Positions 36,215 through 47,559 are shown, numbered from the stretch's first letter. The stretch is 64,000 nt of DNA from Eublepharis macularius (GCF_028583425.1 NC_072801.1:60217766-60281765), one strand, 5' to 3'. Notes: a model not told the origin generated them from the letters alone. Numbers and translations: made by a program.

Positions 36215-39200
36215 ACTTGTATAATCCATCACCTCTCATGGGCTGCTTCCACTTTTGCACTGCTCAGCGATTCCCTTTCCACAATCAGCTGCATGCGGAA
36301 TTAAAATGTGGTTCCACACAGCACTTCATATAGCACTATATTCCTCATGGAAATACAGCAATGCCTAGCCTCACAATCAAGATCTTACTCTACGTTTACT
36401 GGGTGGCAAGTCCCATTCAGCAAGGTTCTGCTCCTCTCAGTACATTTACTTTTCTTCTTTACTTTACAGCCTCCTCAGTTGCTTCCTCTGGCTGCAGCAT
36501 TTTTGAATAGATGATTAATGATCTTGTTCTGGGAGGGGCAGTAACTGCTTAAGTACTGCTTTTTAACTCTGCAGTCAAATCCATAGCTTGTTTAATTTTT
36601 ATTATCACAATTTTGTAATAGTGCTGGAACGATGAAAAAATAAATAAAATAATGAGTAGCTTTGGTTGCAAAGTGAAAAGATGTACTGGGTCCTGCCCCC
36701 CCCCCCCCAATCCCAAACCTGATACCAATTGATTAAGCTGCAAGCAAAAGCAAAGGAAGAAAAACTGAAGGCTAAACCTCAGTCATGCTTTGACTAATCA
36801 TATTAAGCAGCCTGGAGCTGCAATTGTCTTTTACGTTTTTTTAAAATGCCACAAATCAAGTGTTAGAAAAGGCAGGAGGAGAACAGGGGAAACAATGGAA
36901 TGTAGAAGGTTGCCAATGACATTGCGGATTTTTTTGTTAAAATGTAGTCAACAACTGATGTCTATTCCAAACTAAATGGTTTGTGTGGAAGCAATCCTAC
37001 AGTGGAGATAAAAATGGTTGCTGAAAGATCAGAACGATTCCTACGCAAGTGTTGTGGTTTAGAGAGGAAAGTGAGAGCGGATACTTTGTGTGCGTTTTGG
37101 GAAGGGAGAATTCTTAAGCAATTAGCAACCTTGTACCCATCAGTTACTTGCTTATTAAAATTACATCTCTCACTCCATTTTGGAGAATTCTCTTTTCATA
37201 TTTTTTAAAAGATAGGTCACATGATCTTGTTAGCTTAAACAAGCCCCTTTTGAACTTCCAAATGTTAGAATATCATGTATAGAGTGAGCAAAACAAGCAG
37301 AAACAGATTTAAAATGCTCTCTCTTTTCGTAGGGCAGTTATTATTTTACTAAGGACATTTTGTCAGTTTTTTAACCACTAATTTGCTTCCAAAAGAACAA
37401 GAAGAGATGCATTTCAGTAAAATAATAGTGTATTCTATTCCTGCCCCCAATACCCCCCCCCCAATTAAGTAATCTTTGGCATTTTCAAAATTTCATCAGC
37501 TGCTTTGCAAAATTCTTTAGGATGTTGTTTACTTGCTGATTTTAAACTCTTCTAACTGGCTCTGTTTCGTGTGATTTTAGCAGCCCTGTCAGAACTCTGA
37601 GTGGGTAACATGACTCATCTCCCCCCCCCCTCCCCGTCCCCCACGTCCCCATTCCCCCTAACACTCTGCATCCACATGCACAAGACATTCTGGTGGGTTT
37701 GGGAGGGGGAAGGGGACAGCCATTCAACTGGATTTCAAAAGTGCCGTGTCTCAGATGGAAAGCAGAGGGTCCCTCGATGTTACCCAGCCTAGTTCTCACG
37801 GTCTAAACATGGACACCAACTGGAATGTGATTAACACAGACCTTGAGGCAGGATTCCTTTTGAACTTATGGGGCAGCATTCGCAGCAGAAGATGGGCTGT
37901 GGATGTCAACCTCTACAGGGTTGGACTCTAGAGCTGCCAAGGCAGCATGAATGTGTATGGCGGGGGCTAGGGGTACAAAATCCCAAGGGCCTAGAAAGCC
38001 AGGTAAGGTGCCACTGTGGGATAGTAGCAGCATACCTGTTCTAATCGAGCATCTTAAATGTATTTGTTTGAATGTGGGGGTGGGCAAGGAATGACTCTGT
38101 CTAGTGGGCCGCAGTAGCTCTGGCGGTGTTGTGGTCTTGACATTGCAGCTGGGGAACTGGGGTAGGGTGGGGTGGAAATCTACAAAAGCAATCCTGTTTC
38201 TCCCTTCCCTCCAGCCTCCTTTCCTTCACAGCTGCCAGTGACTCTCCTCTCCCTGGTGGGCAGTGGTGATACCGCTGGATGTAAATGTTGGTGCATGCAG
38301 GCGTGCACATGAACAGGAGATAACTGTCGCCCTCAATCCCACCCCATGTTCTAGCCCCGTGTCAGTCTCTTCTCCCTCCTTTTTGGGCATCCAGCCTTAT
38401 CCCACATGACCTTGCCCTTCTTCTCCCCCTTCCCCGCAACTGTCCAACTCCTCCTGTTTCATGTCATCTCTGGGGTCTAATTATTACTACGAAAAAAAAT
38501 ACAATCACTGAAACGTTCCTTTGCGGCCAAGATCCACCCCGTGTCATTTCCAGTCAACGTCTGGGAGGTGCTCGCTTTCAGTTGGCAAATAGGAACCATT
38601 GCTTTCCGTTCATGGTGAAGGTTCTGGTTGGTCCAGGAAGCCCTGCAGCATGGATCTTCTAGGAGATTGCTCCAGATCAATTCCACGTGCACAGCAATTT
38701 GGGGCTGCCCCTGTATTAGGTGGCCTTTGCCCTTAACAGAGAAGGTTCTAGTGTTGCTCCAAACCCCCTCACTTAGTGACTGTGTGGACACTGCAGATCT
38801 GAATGGGATTATATACACATCGGAGTGTTTGTGGGTGTGAAATGAAAACTGTGCTGTGTGGATATTGTGTGTACCACAATAATCTGAATGGTGTTGGATG
38901 CTGTGTGGCTTTGTGAGCATAGAGGTTGGACACACTACATGGAAAAAATGTGGGATGTTTTTTTTACAAGCAAGCGACTGGAAGGAGTGTGGGTGAGGGT
39001 GCAAGCAATGGGGCTGCATACTTGTGAGATGGAAAGGAATGCTGTGGGCACATGAAAAAAAAGTGGGTAGGTGGTCTTCAAGGTACATATGCACACAGGG
39101 TTGAGAGAGGAGCCCACTCCTCGTGTTACGTCAGGGGCACTCTGGTGCACGGCTTCATGCCACAGTGCTCTGCTAAGATCTAGCCAGAGGACCCACGGAG

Positions 39201-40050
39201 CACAGCGAGCACTGTAGATCCTTTCTGTGCAAATACCACTTGACACATACACCCAGGAGAGTGACACCATTGTGAGAAGGAACAGGATAGGAAGCCACAG
39301 GGAAGATGTTTCCATGCAAGCTATAAGTGTGCTTAGCATGCACATAGCAAAAGAGTGGAGGAGGTGGACAGGGAGGGGCTGGTCCACGCAGGTCCATGCA
39401 AGGGAGGTGCAGTTGATAGGGCCATTCATGCAGAATTTGAGATCTCTGTATACAGAATAAATTATGAAAGAAGGTAGACAGCAGTTAGTGTGACCAAAGG
39501 GGAGGTGGTGGGTGTGCACCCACAAGAGAACAAATAGGAGCAATAATAAGCGTGTATGTCGGCATGTAAGGGGGAGAAAGTACATGGGATCCCTTCTGCA
39601 TTAAGAAACTAGCATCATTTTTCAAGGACTTGAGTCGACTCGACACCCTTGGATCTGGATCTCTCCTGGTTAATTCCCTTTACTGGCTGCTACCTAGTAG
39701 CTTGTGCAGTCACCAGAAACCTGCCATGTTCCTCTATGGGGAGTCAGGGGATCCACTTGCCTTTCCTCCCTCCTGCATCCTACCTGGTAATCTTTTCTCT
39801 GCCTGTCTCCAATACCGTAGTCCTTCCTGGAAATCTTTTGCAAAACAGCTGCCAACTGACTTCAGGCTGTCCATCACCTACACTTTCTATCTTCCCACTC
39901 TCTACAAAACACATGTCAACAAACACTTGAGGTACCGCAGCAGAAGCAAGGCTGCTGTCATATCAATCTCACCACACCAACTCTGGTTTTGCGGCAACAA
40001 AATAGGCTCTTCCAAGGACAGAATAGCAGATGGTGAGAAGCTGAGATTTT
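36215..40050. other. Gap between convergent genes, no repeat recognised
   Basis: No interspersed element and no convincing coding segment. It includes C-tracts (36698, 37456, 37620) and a TG/GT-rich stretch at 38760-39560 that yields two overlapping - strand frames of 205 and 216 codons without family likeness. May hold an extended BRSK1 3' UTR. Confidence 0.45.
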
Positions 40051-40053
40051 CAG

Positions 40054-41327
40054 TTTATTAATTCTCCTCCCACAAAAATAAGAAAGATTGGGCAGGAAGA
40101 ATCCATAGCAAGAAAACTAGTTAAAACCTGAAGGGTATTTTTTTCTTCCATTCCTGGAAAAATACAGGTCGAGCAGATCCAAAATGGGAAACTAAGAAAG
40201 AGAAGAGTCTTGGAATTCAATACTCATCCCTCATAGGATGGTCAATTCCACATCTGTTCATTACAGGGCAGGGAAAGCAAGGACGGAACTACTTTCTCAC
40301 ACAAGAGGAAGGAAGGACCCAAGAACTTTGCACTACAGTATATGAAAGGAAAGCGGTTGGAAGTATCCCCACAGAGCAAGATGTGAGGGAAAGAATAAGA
40401 GGTTTTTATGCCTGGGCTTTATGACAAAATGGCATTATCCCTTCCCCACACAGGATGGTGTCAACAATCCACCCTATGAGTATGTGTGTATGTGGTGTGA
40501 GGTAGAGAGACCCAGTGGCAGTTTCAAAGGTGTAAGAATATGCTTGGACATACGTGTGCAGAGTATAGCCTGATCACAATTGGAGTAACATGGCACCAAC
40601 TCGCGTTCAACGAAAGCTGGCTGTGAGGAAAAGCTCTTTGTCTCACTGGAATCTTTTCCTCCTGTCTCCCACATGAGTATTATGAGGGGAGCTGGAGGGA
40701 GTAGATGGAGAAATAGCCACTTCCATCCATCCATATTGGAAAGAACTCTTTCCAGGTCCATTTATGAGGTAGAAAACAGCAGGCCCCAAAGGTAGAAAGA
40801 TACATCAGATTGCAGATTTGCAACACATACATGGAAGACTGATAAGGATTTTTCCATTGCCCTGTATTTCATCTAACTATATGGGGGATAGATGAGATAA
40901 AAAGGGGGCTACTTCGCTGCCACTAGGAGGAAGGCACTAGTGGAAAATAAAACAGACATTTTAAAAAATATTAGCTTTCAGGAGACAAGTAGAAAAGGTG
41001 GCTGGGGGATCCATTTGTGAGAAAGTTTGAAGAGCTGGCCCTAATCGGTCAGAGGTCCCCCTTGGATCTTACCAAAGGGAACCATAGTTCTGTGCAATTG
41101 CAGAGAGATTTGGTCTAAAATGACAAGTTCCAACTGAGAAGGCTTTCCAAACAGGCAGGAGGACCTAACTAGGCTGTCCACGAAGGGTCCCACACCCCAA
41201 GGAGGAGTGCTTTGCCTGCCAATGAAAGGACATGGCAGGGAATAACCAGCCCCACCAGTCAAGCTGGTGTGGAAATAATCCATCCATGTGGAAAGGCTCA
41301 CGGCATCCCTTTGTTTCTGTGATGTTA
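40054..41327 (-). other. TMEM150B: TMEM150B 3' UTR (extent inferred)
   Basis: Starts after the stop at 41328. The nearest plausible AATAAA on the - strand is the TTTATT at 40054-40059. No repeat intervenes. The end point is a guess. Confidence 0.35.
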
Positions 41328-41527
41328 TCAAAGCGGTAGAGTCTGCGTTGATGCCTGCATGTCCCCTGTTTCTCGATGTGCCATGCAATACTGCACATGG
41401 ACTGAGCAAGAGTCCACATGCCAGAAATCCACTGCAAAGAGGCCGAAGAGCAAGAATAGATCCATGGCCAGGGCCCATTCACAGTAGGCTGACTCTGAGT
41501 CCAGTTCCACACTGAAGAGCACACATG
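41328..41527 (-). CDS. TMEM150B: TMEM150B last coding exon and stop
   Basis: 200 nt from acceptor ccctag (41529-41528) to the stop at 41330-41328. Encodes CVLFSVELDSESAYCEWALA, then MDLFLLFGLFAVDFWHVDSC and a short polar tail ending QTLPL. With this acceptor the join to exon 5 gives IATCVLFSVELDSESAYCEW, the same length as the human IVAMIVLHACSLRSVSAACEW stretch; the more usual-looking acceptor cttcag at 41516-41511 gives the wrong frame. Confidence 0.88.
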
Positions 41528-44500
41528 CTAGGGTTGAGGAGTCAAGGACTGGAACCGGAGAATGTTGATCCAAAATAGTGCAGGGGAGGGGGAATCGTAG
41601 CGTTGGGTTGCTTAGCCTGTAAACATGCTAGTCCCTAGGAGCTGAAATGTTTTCTTAGTTCTGCACAGGATCTAAAATACACCCCCAATCCCCCCCCCCC
41701 AAGGTCACAGTGGCTGATTCCGCACACGTTGGATAATGCACTTTCAATGTACTTTATCAATCGTTTGAGGTGGATTTTTTGTTCCGCACACAAAAAAATC
41801 CGTTCCAAATGATCTATAAAGAGGATTGGAAGTGCATTATCCAATGTGTGTGGAATTTCCAAGTGTTTCTAAAGTAGCAGTCACTGTTCTTTCACTCCTA
41901 CCTGCAACTGCCAGCCCTCAACTCGCCCCAAACCCTCTTGCCTAGCTATGCAGGCTGAACAGGCCACACAACTCTCCCCGGCCCCTCTTTATGATACGTT
42001 CAGGATACTGGCAATGAGAAGGGCCGTGCCACACATGCTGAGACAGAACCTGAGAGGCCCAATCCACGATCCTCCATGCCTTGGCTTTACTCGATAGGTC
42101 AGAACTGCTTGCACCCAGAAATAAAGGATACCCACCACAAAGGCCAAGAAGGCACCAAACAAATGGGTTTCCAGTTGGTTATATTGCTGTAACGATAAAG
42201 ACAATGGAATAGGTTGTCAGAATAGCCCCCCCCAACATATACCCTCCCCATACAAAATATCCTTCCTCTCTTGCACTATTGTTTATCCTATAGTCTTGTC
42301 CGTGCTCCTACCTGGAAGTTGCCCACAAGAGATGAACCAAGAGCGCAAAGCAGGCCTAAAATAAGCCCAGCAAGATTTAAATGTGAGTTACTACCATAAT
42401 CTCGCCACTGCTGGTATTTCAGGTAGCAGATCACCACACCTGGGAAAGAGAGAATGCCAAGATGAAATGGTTGACCGTGCCAGCAGCACCCAAGGCTTAA
42501 CCTGCTGTCCCAAAGCCACCACATTCCCACTGAGGGTTACTAAAACGCAACCCTGAAAACGCCCTGGTAACTATGCAGTACCCCCTTGCAGGAAGTAAAG
42601 CATATGGAGGAGATCACTGCATCTGGACGGGGAGATGTGCATTCACTGCGCAAGAACAAGACTGAGTACCGGGGAAAGACTTTGACAACCTTAAGAAACT
42701 CAATCTTCATTTTTAAAAAGTTTCTAGTCCTTTATGGCAGTGACTATAAAAGTGCGCAGTGCTAGGTGAGTTTTCAGAAAAGGTGGGGAATGGAGAATTA
42801 TAAGCCATCATGTACTTTCCTTGCTGTTACTTCGTTACTGCATTTACGGCCACTGGCAGGCAACCCAGGAAAGTGTGCACTGGGTGTGCTCCCGGCGGGG
42901 TGTGATGACATCACTTCCGGAAGTGACATCATTGCACCGGTCATCGTTCTGCTCCTGTGCTTTGTTGAGGCCAATTTCGGCCCCAAACAAGCCAGAATAA
43001 GCCCCGTGCAAAGCATGGGAGCATGCCCGTGGCTGGTGTGATGGTGTCACTTCCCAGAAGTGACATCATCACACCTCTTCAGGAGCACATGCACTCATAA
43101 GTCCCAGGTCCCCCACTTCCCACTGGGAGAGTATAGGGACATGTGAACCCTAGTCAAGGGGCAGTGCTACTCCACAAATTGTGAGAAAGACTTGTCCAGT
43201 AGCACCTTAGAGACCAACTAGATTTCCAGGGTATGAATTTTCGAGAGTCAAAACTCATACCCTAGAAATCTAGTTGGTTTCTAAGGTGCTACAGGACCCA
43301 AATCTTGCTCTTCTGCTATAGATCAATACGGCTACCCAGATAAAACTACCCACAAGTTGTGGTTTGTGAACTCAGATGTCACAAGCCACAATTAGAACAA
43401 ATGAACAAACCAGCCACAATGGCTAGTTTGAAATCCTGGGATTGTTATCCAGATTAAATTGGCAATTTCCACCAAAACTTTCTTCCTGCTGCAGACCCTT
43501 CTTATGTCATTCCTCAGAGTACCCTAATTCCTAGGAACAGTATTTTGTGGAGATCAATGGGCTGCAGTGAGGGGGGGGGGGCAGGAAAATTCCATTCTGC
43601 CATTAGAAAATGTTTGTCTGGATCTAATCCCTGGTTTAGTATCAACAAGCCCCACAATGCAGAACTATTTGAAGCCAGGGCTGTTTTCACACTGCTCACC
43701 GGCCACGGAACATCACGCCGAACAGCGTCTTCCTGGTGCGATTTCACACGAGAACTGCTCTCACGTGAAATCGCGCCAGGAAGACGCTGTCATTCCGGGA
43801 GCTTGGCGCGATGTTCCGTGTCCAGTAAGCAGTGTGAAAATGGCCCAGGTGTGTTGGGGGTTTGATCAAGCGACCGTTATCGAGATATCTGAATGCAGTC
43901 TTAGCATTCATGCACGCTTATTTATTTAGAACATTTCTGTGCCATACTTCTTCAGACAACCTTCTTGAGGCAGCTTAAGAGCAAAGTAGGATTTTAAATA
44001 AAGTTTAATAAAGTCATTAATATTATCACTATTAAACACTCAGCATTTAAAAAAAACTGTGTGTGCCTGCAAGTGAGAGACATAGTATGCCTTCAACATC
44101 AGCCCCATTCTGGTAAGGGAGTTAAATCTTGGAGAATGGCAACTTTAAGAAACGCATTCTCTAACATCATTTGTAACCTTGTTTCCTAAAGGCAAAACAT
44201 TGAGACTGGTGCCAGAAGATCAGGGCAATAGGAATACATGGGTAAGCCACAGTCCCTATTGAGCCCCCTTCCTCCAAAGCCATCAGTAGGAGAGCAAGCT
44301 TACCTAAAAAGGCTCCAACATTCAAGACTTGACTGAAAATGCAGCTTTGCGGTGGGTAGGAACCACATGTGCTGGGAAGAGAGAGAGTGTGGGCAAATGT
44401 CATGCACCTGGTGCTAAAGTTAGACTCTGGTCCGCCCCTCCCTCCATTAACAGAATACAAGTCATTGGGAGTCATCAGAGAGACTTGGAATGGGAGAAAC

Positions 44501-46262
44501 CCTATGCCTCCTCCTTCCTGGAGCTCCCCCCCCCGATCCACTGCTAAGGGCCAAGTCCAGTTTTCAGGGGGGGAGGGTTGCCAGCTCCAGGCTGGGAAAT
44601 TCTTGGAGATTTTGGGGGTGGAGCCTGGAAAGGGCAGAGTGGGACCTCAGCAAGGTGTAATGCCATAGAGTCCCTTCTCCAAAGCAGCAAGTTTCCCCAG
44701 AGGAACTGATCTCTATGGTCTGGAAATCAGCCGTAATGCTGGGAGATCTTGAGCCACCACTTGAAGGTTGGCCACCCTATCAGAGGGCCCCAGACAGAAT
44801 AACAACAACAACAACAATAACAACATTCAATTTATATACCACCCTTCAGGGCAACTTAACGCCCGCTCAGAGCAATTTACAAAGTGTGTTATTATTATCC
44901 TCATAGGGCTTCCTCCCCTGCCTGCTATCACATTCCTCTTCCTGCCCACCCACCTGCAGTGCTCCCGACAGCATGCCCATGATGGCGCTGGGCACCGTAT
45001 TTTTTTCCCTGCCTTTCCAAATTTGCACAGCCACCTACTCACTCACAAAAAATGGTGAAAGCTTTTTTAAAAAAGGCTTCAAGCATAAATCCTTTCCAAT
45101 CTACGTTCTCAAAAACTTTTACAAATAAGAAGACCTTATATGCTAGCTTAACTTACACAAGGAAAAAAAATAAGAACACCTGCTGGAAAAGATTCTCTAA
45201 CAGTACAGTCCTAAGAAGAGTTACTCCAGTCTAAGCCCACTGAAATCAATGGGGCTTAGACTGGAGTAACTCTGTTTAGGATTGCACTGTAAGACTAGGG
45301 CAACCATCTAAAAGGCCCTGCTCCTGCATCTTAACCTGATCTTGAAGAGAGGAAATCTGGTTTTGAAAATGCCCTTAATAAGTGAGAAAAGATCATAAAG
45401 AAGTCTAATCAAACCTTACCTGATATATGGAAAGGCTTCTGTGATGTTCACGGAGCCATTTGCAACTGCCATAGCATACCTAAGTAAACCAGAATCAAAT
45501 GACAGCTTTAAAAAAATCCTGTATTCTTAATGTTTAATAGCCCCATGTTATCTGCTTTCTAGAGATGTATGGTATTTTGAACATATACACAGGTTGAGCA
45601 AGAAGGCCCACAGTCCGCTTACAATATGTAGAATTTAAATAGCATTTTAGAGAATTCTAAGCACTTTACACACATTTGCAGTCGTCTTTACAATGAACCT
45701 ACAAAGCGGACCAGTATTATCAGCTCCACATTACAGGTTTGGGCTGAGAGAAAACAGGTTGCCCAAGGCTACTGAGATTACAATGCAGAGGGCAAGGTGC
45801 AAACTGAGCTCTTTCAGAGAGGCAGCTGCAGACCTTATGTTGTTAAAATAAAGCATATAATAAATACCATGAAATTGAGCAGACAAACCCAAGTGGCATA
45901 ATCACGGCACTTAAAAAAAACCCAGACAATTCCAGGCAAGCTAAATTTATAACATATCATCTGTACCCCTTTTTTCTGTACCAACGTGGACAGACATGCC
46001 CACCCCCTCTACCTGGGGAACTTCAATTCTGGGGAATTTTTTTGCTAACATATAGTGCACTTGCCTTCCAATTCTGAGTCGACTCATCCCGTTTTTCAAT
46101 GTCCAACCAACCAGTCCCCGAGAGAGGACAAACTCTAGTCACCCGTTGAAAGCCAGCCAAGTCCCCTTCTATTGATTTACTCACACAACCCAGAAGCCGG
46201 TGCTACCCCCTACAGCTAGGAGCACAGGAAGCGCAGCCCAGACCCACATGGTGGCAGAAGAC
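41328..46262 (-). CDS. TMEM150B: TMEM150B (DRAM/Frag1/Sfk1-family membrane protein), six coding exons
   Basis: Six exons read right to left (46249-46185, 45479-45420, 44371-44304, 42439-42312, 42186-42009, 41527-41328) give 232 residues; human TMEM150B has 233 as I recall. Six hydrophobic segments lie at about residues 5-25, 58-74, 87-107, 115-138, 150-174 and 187-206. The first loop carries sequons NGS and NIT and the family motif CGSYPPQSCIFSQVLN. Other family matches are LLCALGSSLVGNFQ, HLFGAFLAF, WIGPLRFCL and AYCEWALAM. TMEM150B (DRAM3) is reported as a plasma-membrane/endolysosomal autophagy modulator. Convergent with BRSK1, as in human. Five introns are GT-AG; the last fits only as a U12-type intron. 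The untranslated first exon(s) were not identified. Confidence 0.93.
41528..42008 (-). promoter_or_regulatory. TMEM150B: Probable U12-type (minor spliceosome) intron of TMEM150B
   Basis: 5' splice site GTATCCTGA (positions 42008 down) matches the U12 consensus RTATCCTTT in its first seven bases. GTCCTTGAC with TCCTTGAC at 41548-41541 matches the U12 branch consensus TTCCTTRAY at 8 of 9. The branch A (41542) is 14 nt from the acceptor AG, within the short window used by U12 introns, and there is no pyrimidine tract directly before the AG. This is the only combination that keeps the family reading frame. Confidence 0.75.
41712..41859. mobile_element. Palindromic (snapback) element, family E
   Basis: ggctgattccgcacacgttg then gataatgcacttt on the left; aagtgcattatccaatgtgt and ggaatttcc on the right. 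It lies in the TMEM150B last intron, upstream of the branch site. Same family as 7176-7314. Confidence 0.85.
42009..42186 (-). CDS. TMEM150B: TMEM150B coding exon 5
   Basis: 178 nt, acceptor tcgttacag; ends with one base of a Thr codon before the donor GTATCCTG. Encodes QYNQLETHLFGAFLAFVV, then YFWVQAVLTYRVKPRHG and WIGPLRFCLSMCGTALLIA (helices 4 and 5). The reading frame itself continues past the donor to a stop at 41989, so the splice point is set by the family alignment. Confidence 0.92.
42312..42439 (-). CDS. TMEM150B: TMEM150B coding exon 4
   Basis: 128 nt, acceptor ctttcccag, donor gtagga. Encodes VVICYLKYQQWRDYGSNSH then LNLAGLILGLLCALGSSLVG and NFQ. It holds the cytosolic loop after helix 2 and all of helix 3. 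Confidence 0.94.
42848..43150. mobile_element. Family D element (hAT-type MITE-like), diverged
   Basis: Contains tgtgatgacatcacttccgg and tgatggtgtcacttcccaga blocks and gggagcatgc, shared with 58335-58640 and 59805-60468. Right end gtgaaccctag fits the family terminus. Confidence 0.6.
43180..43352. mobile_element. Family B palindromic element
   Basis: Arms ccagtagcaccttagagacc / ggtttctaaggtgctacagg and ccagggtatgaattttcgag / ctcataccctagaaatctag; tail aaatcttgctcttctgctat then gatcaatacggctaccc. Confidence 0.82.
43678..43846. mobile_element. Palindromic MITE, family G
   Basis: Outer arms gggctgttttcacactgctc / agcagtgtgaaaatggccc; inner arms acagcgtcttcctggtgcga / cgcgccaggaagacgctgt. CpG-rich. 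Located in TMEM150B intron 3 (between coding exons 3 and 4). Confidence 0.85.
43915..44030 (-). repeat. SINE/LINE tail fragment
   Basis: tatttatttagaacatttct and cttcttgaggcagcttaaga then ttttaaataaagttta: common repeat tail on the - strand. Confidence 0.4.
44304..44371 (-). CDS. TMEM150B: TMEM150B coding exon 3 (CGSxPPQSCIFSQVLN motif)
   Basis: 68 nt, acceptor cttcccag, donor gtaagc. Encodes TCGSYPPQSCIFSQVLN then VGAFL, the most diagnostic motif of the family, with the paired cysteines of the first loop and the start of helix 2. Confidence 0.95.
44574..44779 (-). mobile_element. Family A hAT-type MITE
   Basis: agggttgccagctccaggct at the left, gaaggttggccaccctat at the right. No clear target duplication. 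Just 200 bp from the TMEM150B exon at 44304-44371. Confidence 0.8.
44799..44905 (-). repeat. (AAC)n run and tRNA-SINE tail
   Basis: aacaacaacaacaacaa leads into ttcaatttatataccaccct and agagcaatttacaaagtgtg, the 3' part of a squamate tRNA SINE on the - strand. Confidence 0.6.
45204..45292. mobile_element. acagtgcaatc palindromic element, well preserved
   Basis: ttactccagtctaagcccac mirrored by ggggcttagactggagtaac, outer parts acagtcctaagaaga / tttaggattgcactgt, loop tgaaatcaat. Better preserved than the copies at 6858, 17195 and 21115. Confidence 0.8.
45420..45479 (-). CDS. TMEM150B: TMEM150B coding exon 2
   Basis: 60 nt, acceptor ttacttag, donor gtaagg. Encodes YAMAVANGSVNITEAFPYI between split Val and Ser codons. 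Two N-glycosylation sequons overlap the first extracellular/luminal loop. Matches the FAIAVTNxTVDLSKGFPYIS pattern of mammalian TMEM150B. Confidence 0.92.
45632..45818 (-). repeat. Old MIR/tRNA-SINE-like repeat
   Basis: gagaattctaagcactttac, accagtattatcagctccac then attacaggtttgggctgaga and gttgcccaaggctactgaga. Confidence 0.5.
46185..46262 (-). CDS. TMEM150B: TMEM150B first coding exon (ATG at 46249)
   Basis: Acceptor ctccag ends at 46263, so an upstream untranslated exon must exist. ATG at 46249-46247 sits in a strong context (tctgccaccATG). Encodes MWVWAALPVLLAVGGSTGFW plus VV, the first membrane helix. Donor gtgagt at 46184; phase 2 out. A (CT)n tract on this strand lies directly upstream of the acceptor. 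Confidence 0.93.
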
Positions 46263-46270
46263 CTGGAGAT

Positions 46271-46271
46271 G

Positions 46272-46306
<35 letters not shown>

Positions 46307-46308
46307 AT
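46271..46308 (-). repeat. (GA)n microsatellite acting as polypyrimidine tract
   Basis: About 15 GA units on the + strand. Read on the TMEM150B strand it is (CT)n followed by tttttcatctccag, directly upstream of the acceptor of the first coding exon. It therefore doubles as a very long polypyrimidine tract. Confidence 0.85.
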
Positions 46309-47311
46309 CAAGAAGAGTCTGGACGAGGCAGGAGTCCCGATTTTGTTGGAAATGGGGTGGGATAAAGTTCAGGAAGCAGCTGGATCGGTGGCATTCTAGT
46401 GCTCCTTTGTGACCTGGAGGGATTTGGTTGAAAAGAAAGAGGAACCTGGAAGCCTGGGTTATTCGGAAAAGGGGAATAAGTCTTGTGGACTAGACAGCCC
46501 AAACTGGTGGGTTCCTTGACCCGGCTCACAAACTAGGTGATTCCAAAACTCTGCTAGTTCTACCTGTTATTGAAAGCTGGGACCCATCTCTCCAGAAAAT
46601 TATTATCTTGATGATAGAGTTCACCTAAGGGTATACATACGACCTCCTTGCCACGCCCCCCATTTAGCCAGCATTCAGCAAGGCAAAGCTCCTGCCAAGA
46701 ATTAAAGCAAAACATTGCTTTTCTTGTATTGAGGGGGTGGGTCTTGCAGAAAATGTGGACAGACTTAGCTACCAACACTGGAAAGGAGCTCTGGAAAAGG
46801 GATTTTCCAGTTCATCTTCTGCCTCTTTCTGTCTTCGGTGCCATGCAGTATATAATCTTCCTTACCCAGAAATTATTTACCTTCCCATTCAGGAACTTGC
46901 TGTTCTCTCCAGTGGGTAGAAAGTGTTGTGTGCTAGCAGTGCTTTTTGATCACCCCGCCCCAGCTCTGGCATTGGGCAAAGGGCAGCGTGATGGTGTGAT
47001 TACTGGGGGACTTTTGTTCCCAGGGGCCAGGGCACACCATCCCAGCTGTCACATTTATGGTACCCAAAGCCCAAGGCAAACTTTTCAGTGGTTATTTCCC
47101 CATGCTTGGTCAATGCTATATGTGCATGCCTAAGAGCTAGGATGCCTGGATTCTCTGTCTGGCGGTGTGGGGCTGAAGTCAGTGATGCTCAGAGAGTTGG
47201 TAAAAAGGGAAGCAGACCAATATTTCCAAAGTGGGTGGGATGGGTGGGTGGGGAATGTTCTGGAATAGAGGAGGCTGGTTGAGAAGACCCCAGCCTTCTT
47301 CCAAGGAGCTC

Positions 47312-47466
47312 AGATCCTATTGTTCAGCCTTCTATTCTCACAACCACCCTGCGAGGTAGGTTAGGCTGAGGGGGGGCTCAAGGTCACTCAGTGAGCTTTA
47401 GTGGATGAGTAAGGAATTGAACTTGGGTCTTTCCAGTTGCTAGTTCATTGCACCAAACTGGTTCTA
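47312..47466 (-). repeat. tRNA-derived SINE
   Basis: ctcacaaccaccctgcgagg then taggttaggctgaggggggg and aaggtcactcagtgagcttt; head region near agttcattgcaccaaactgg. Confidence 0.65.
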
Positions 47467-47559
47467 GTTCCACCTACAAATGCAGTCACTCCTTCCTACC
47501 CCCCCTTTTCCTTGGCCTATCATGCAGCTTCCCTCTTTCCTTAGTTTGCCATCGTATTC

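Noticed and set aside
38477-39585. Two overlapping minus-strand open frames of 205 and 216 codons
   Set aside because: They overlap in different frames, arise from a TG/GT-rich stretch, are rich in His/Ser/Cys, and show no family motif or splice context.
41500-41524. cttcag acceptor for the last TMEM150B exon
   Set aside because: It looks like a good U2 acceptor, but with either available GT donor in exon 5 it gives the wrong frame or loses family-aligned residues; the upstream TAG keeps the exact length.
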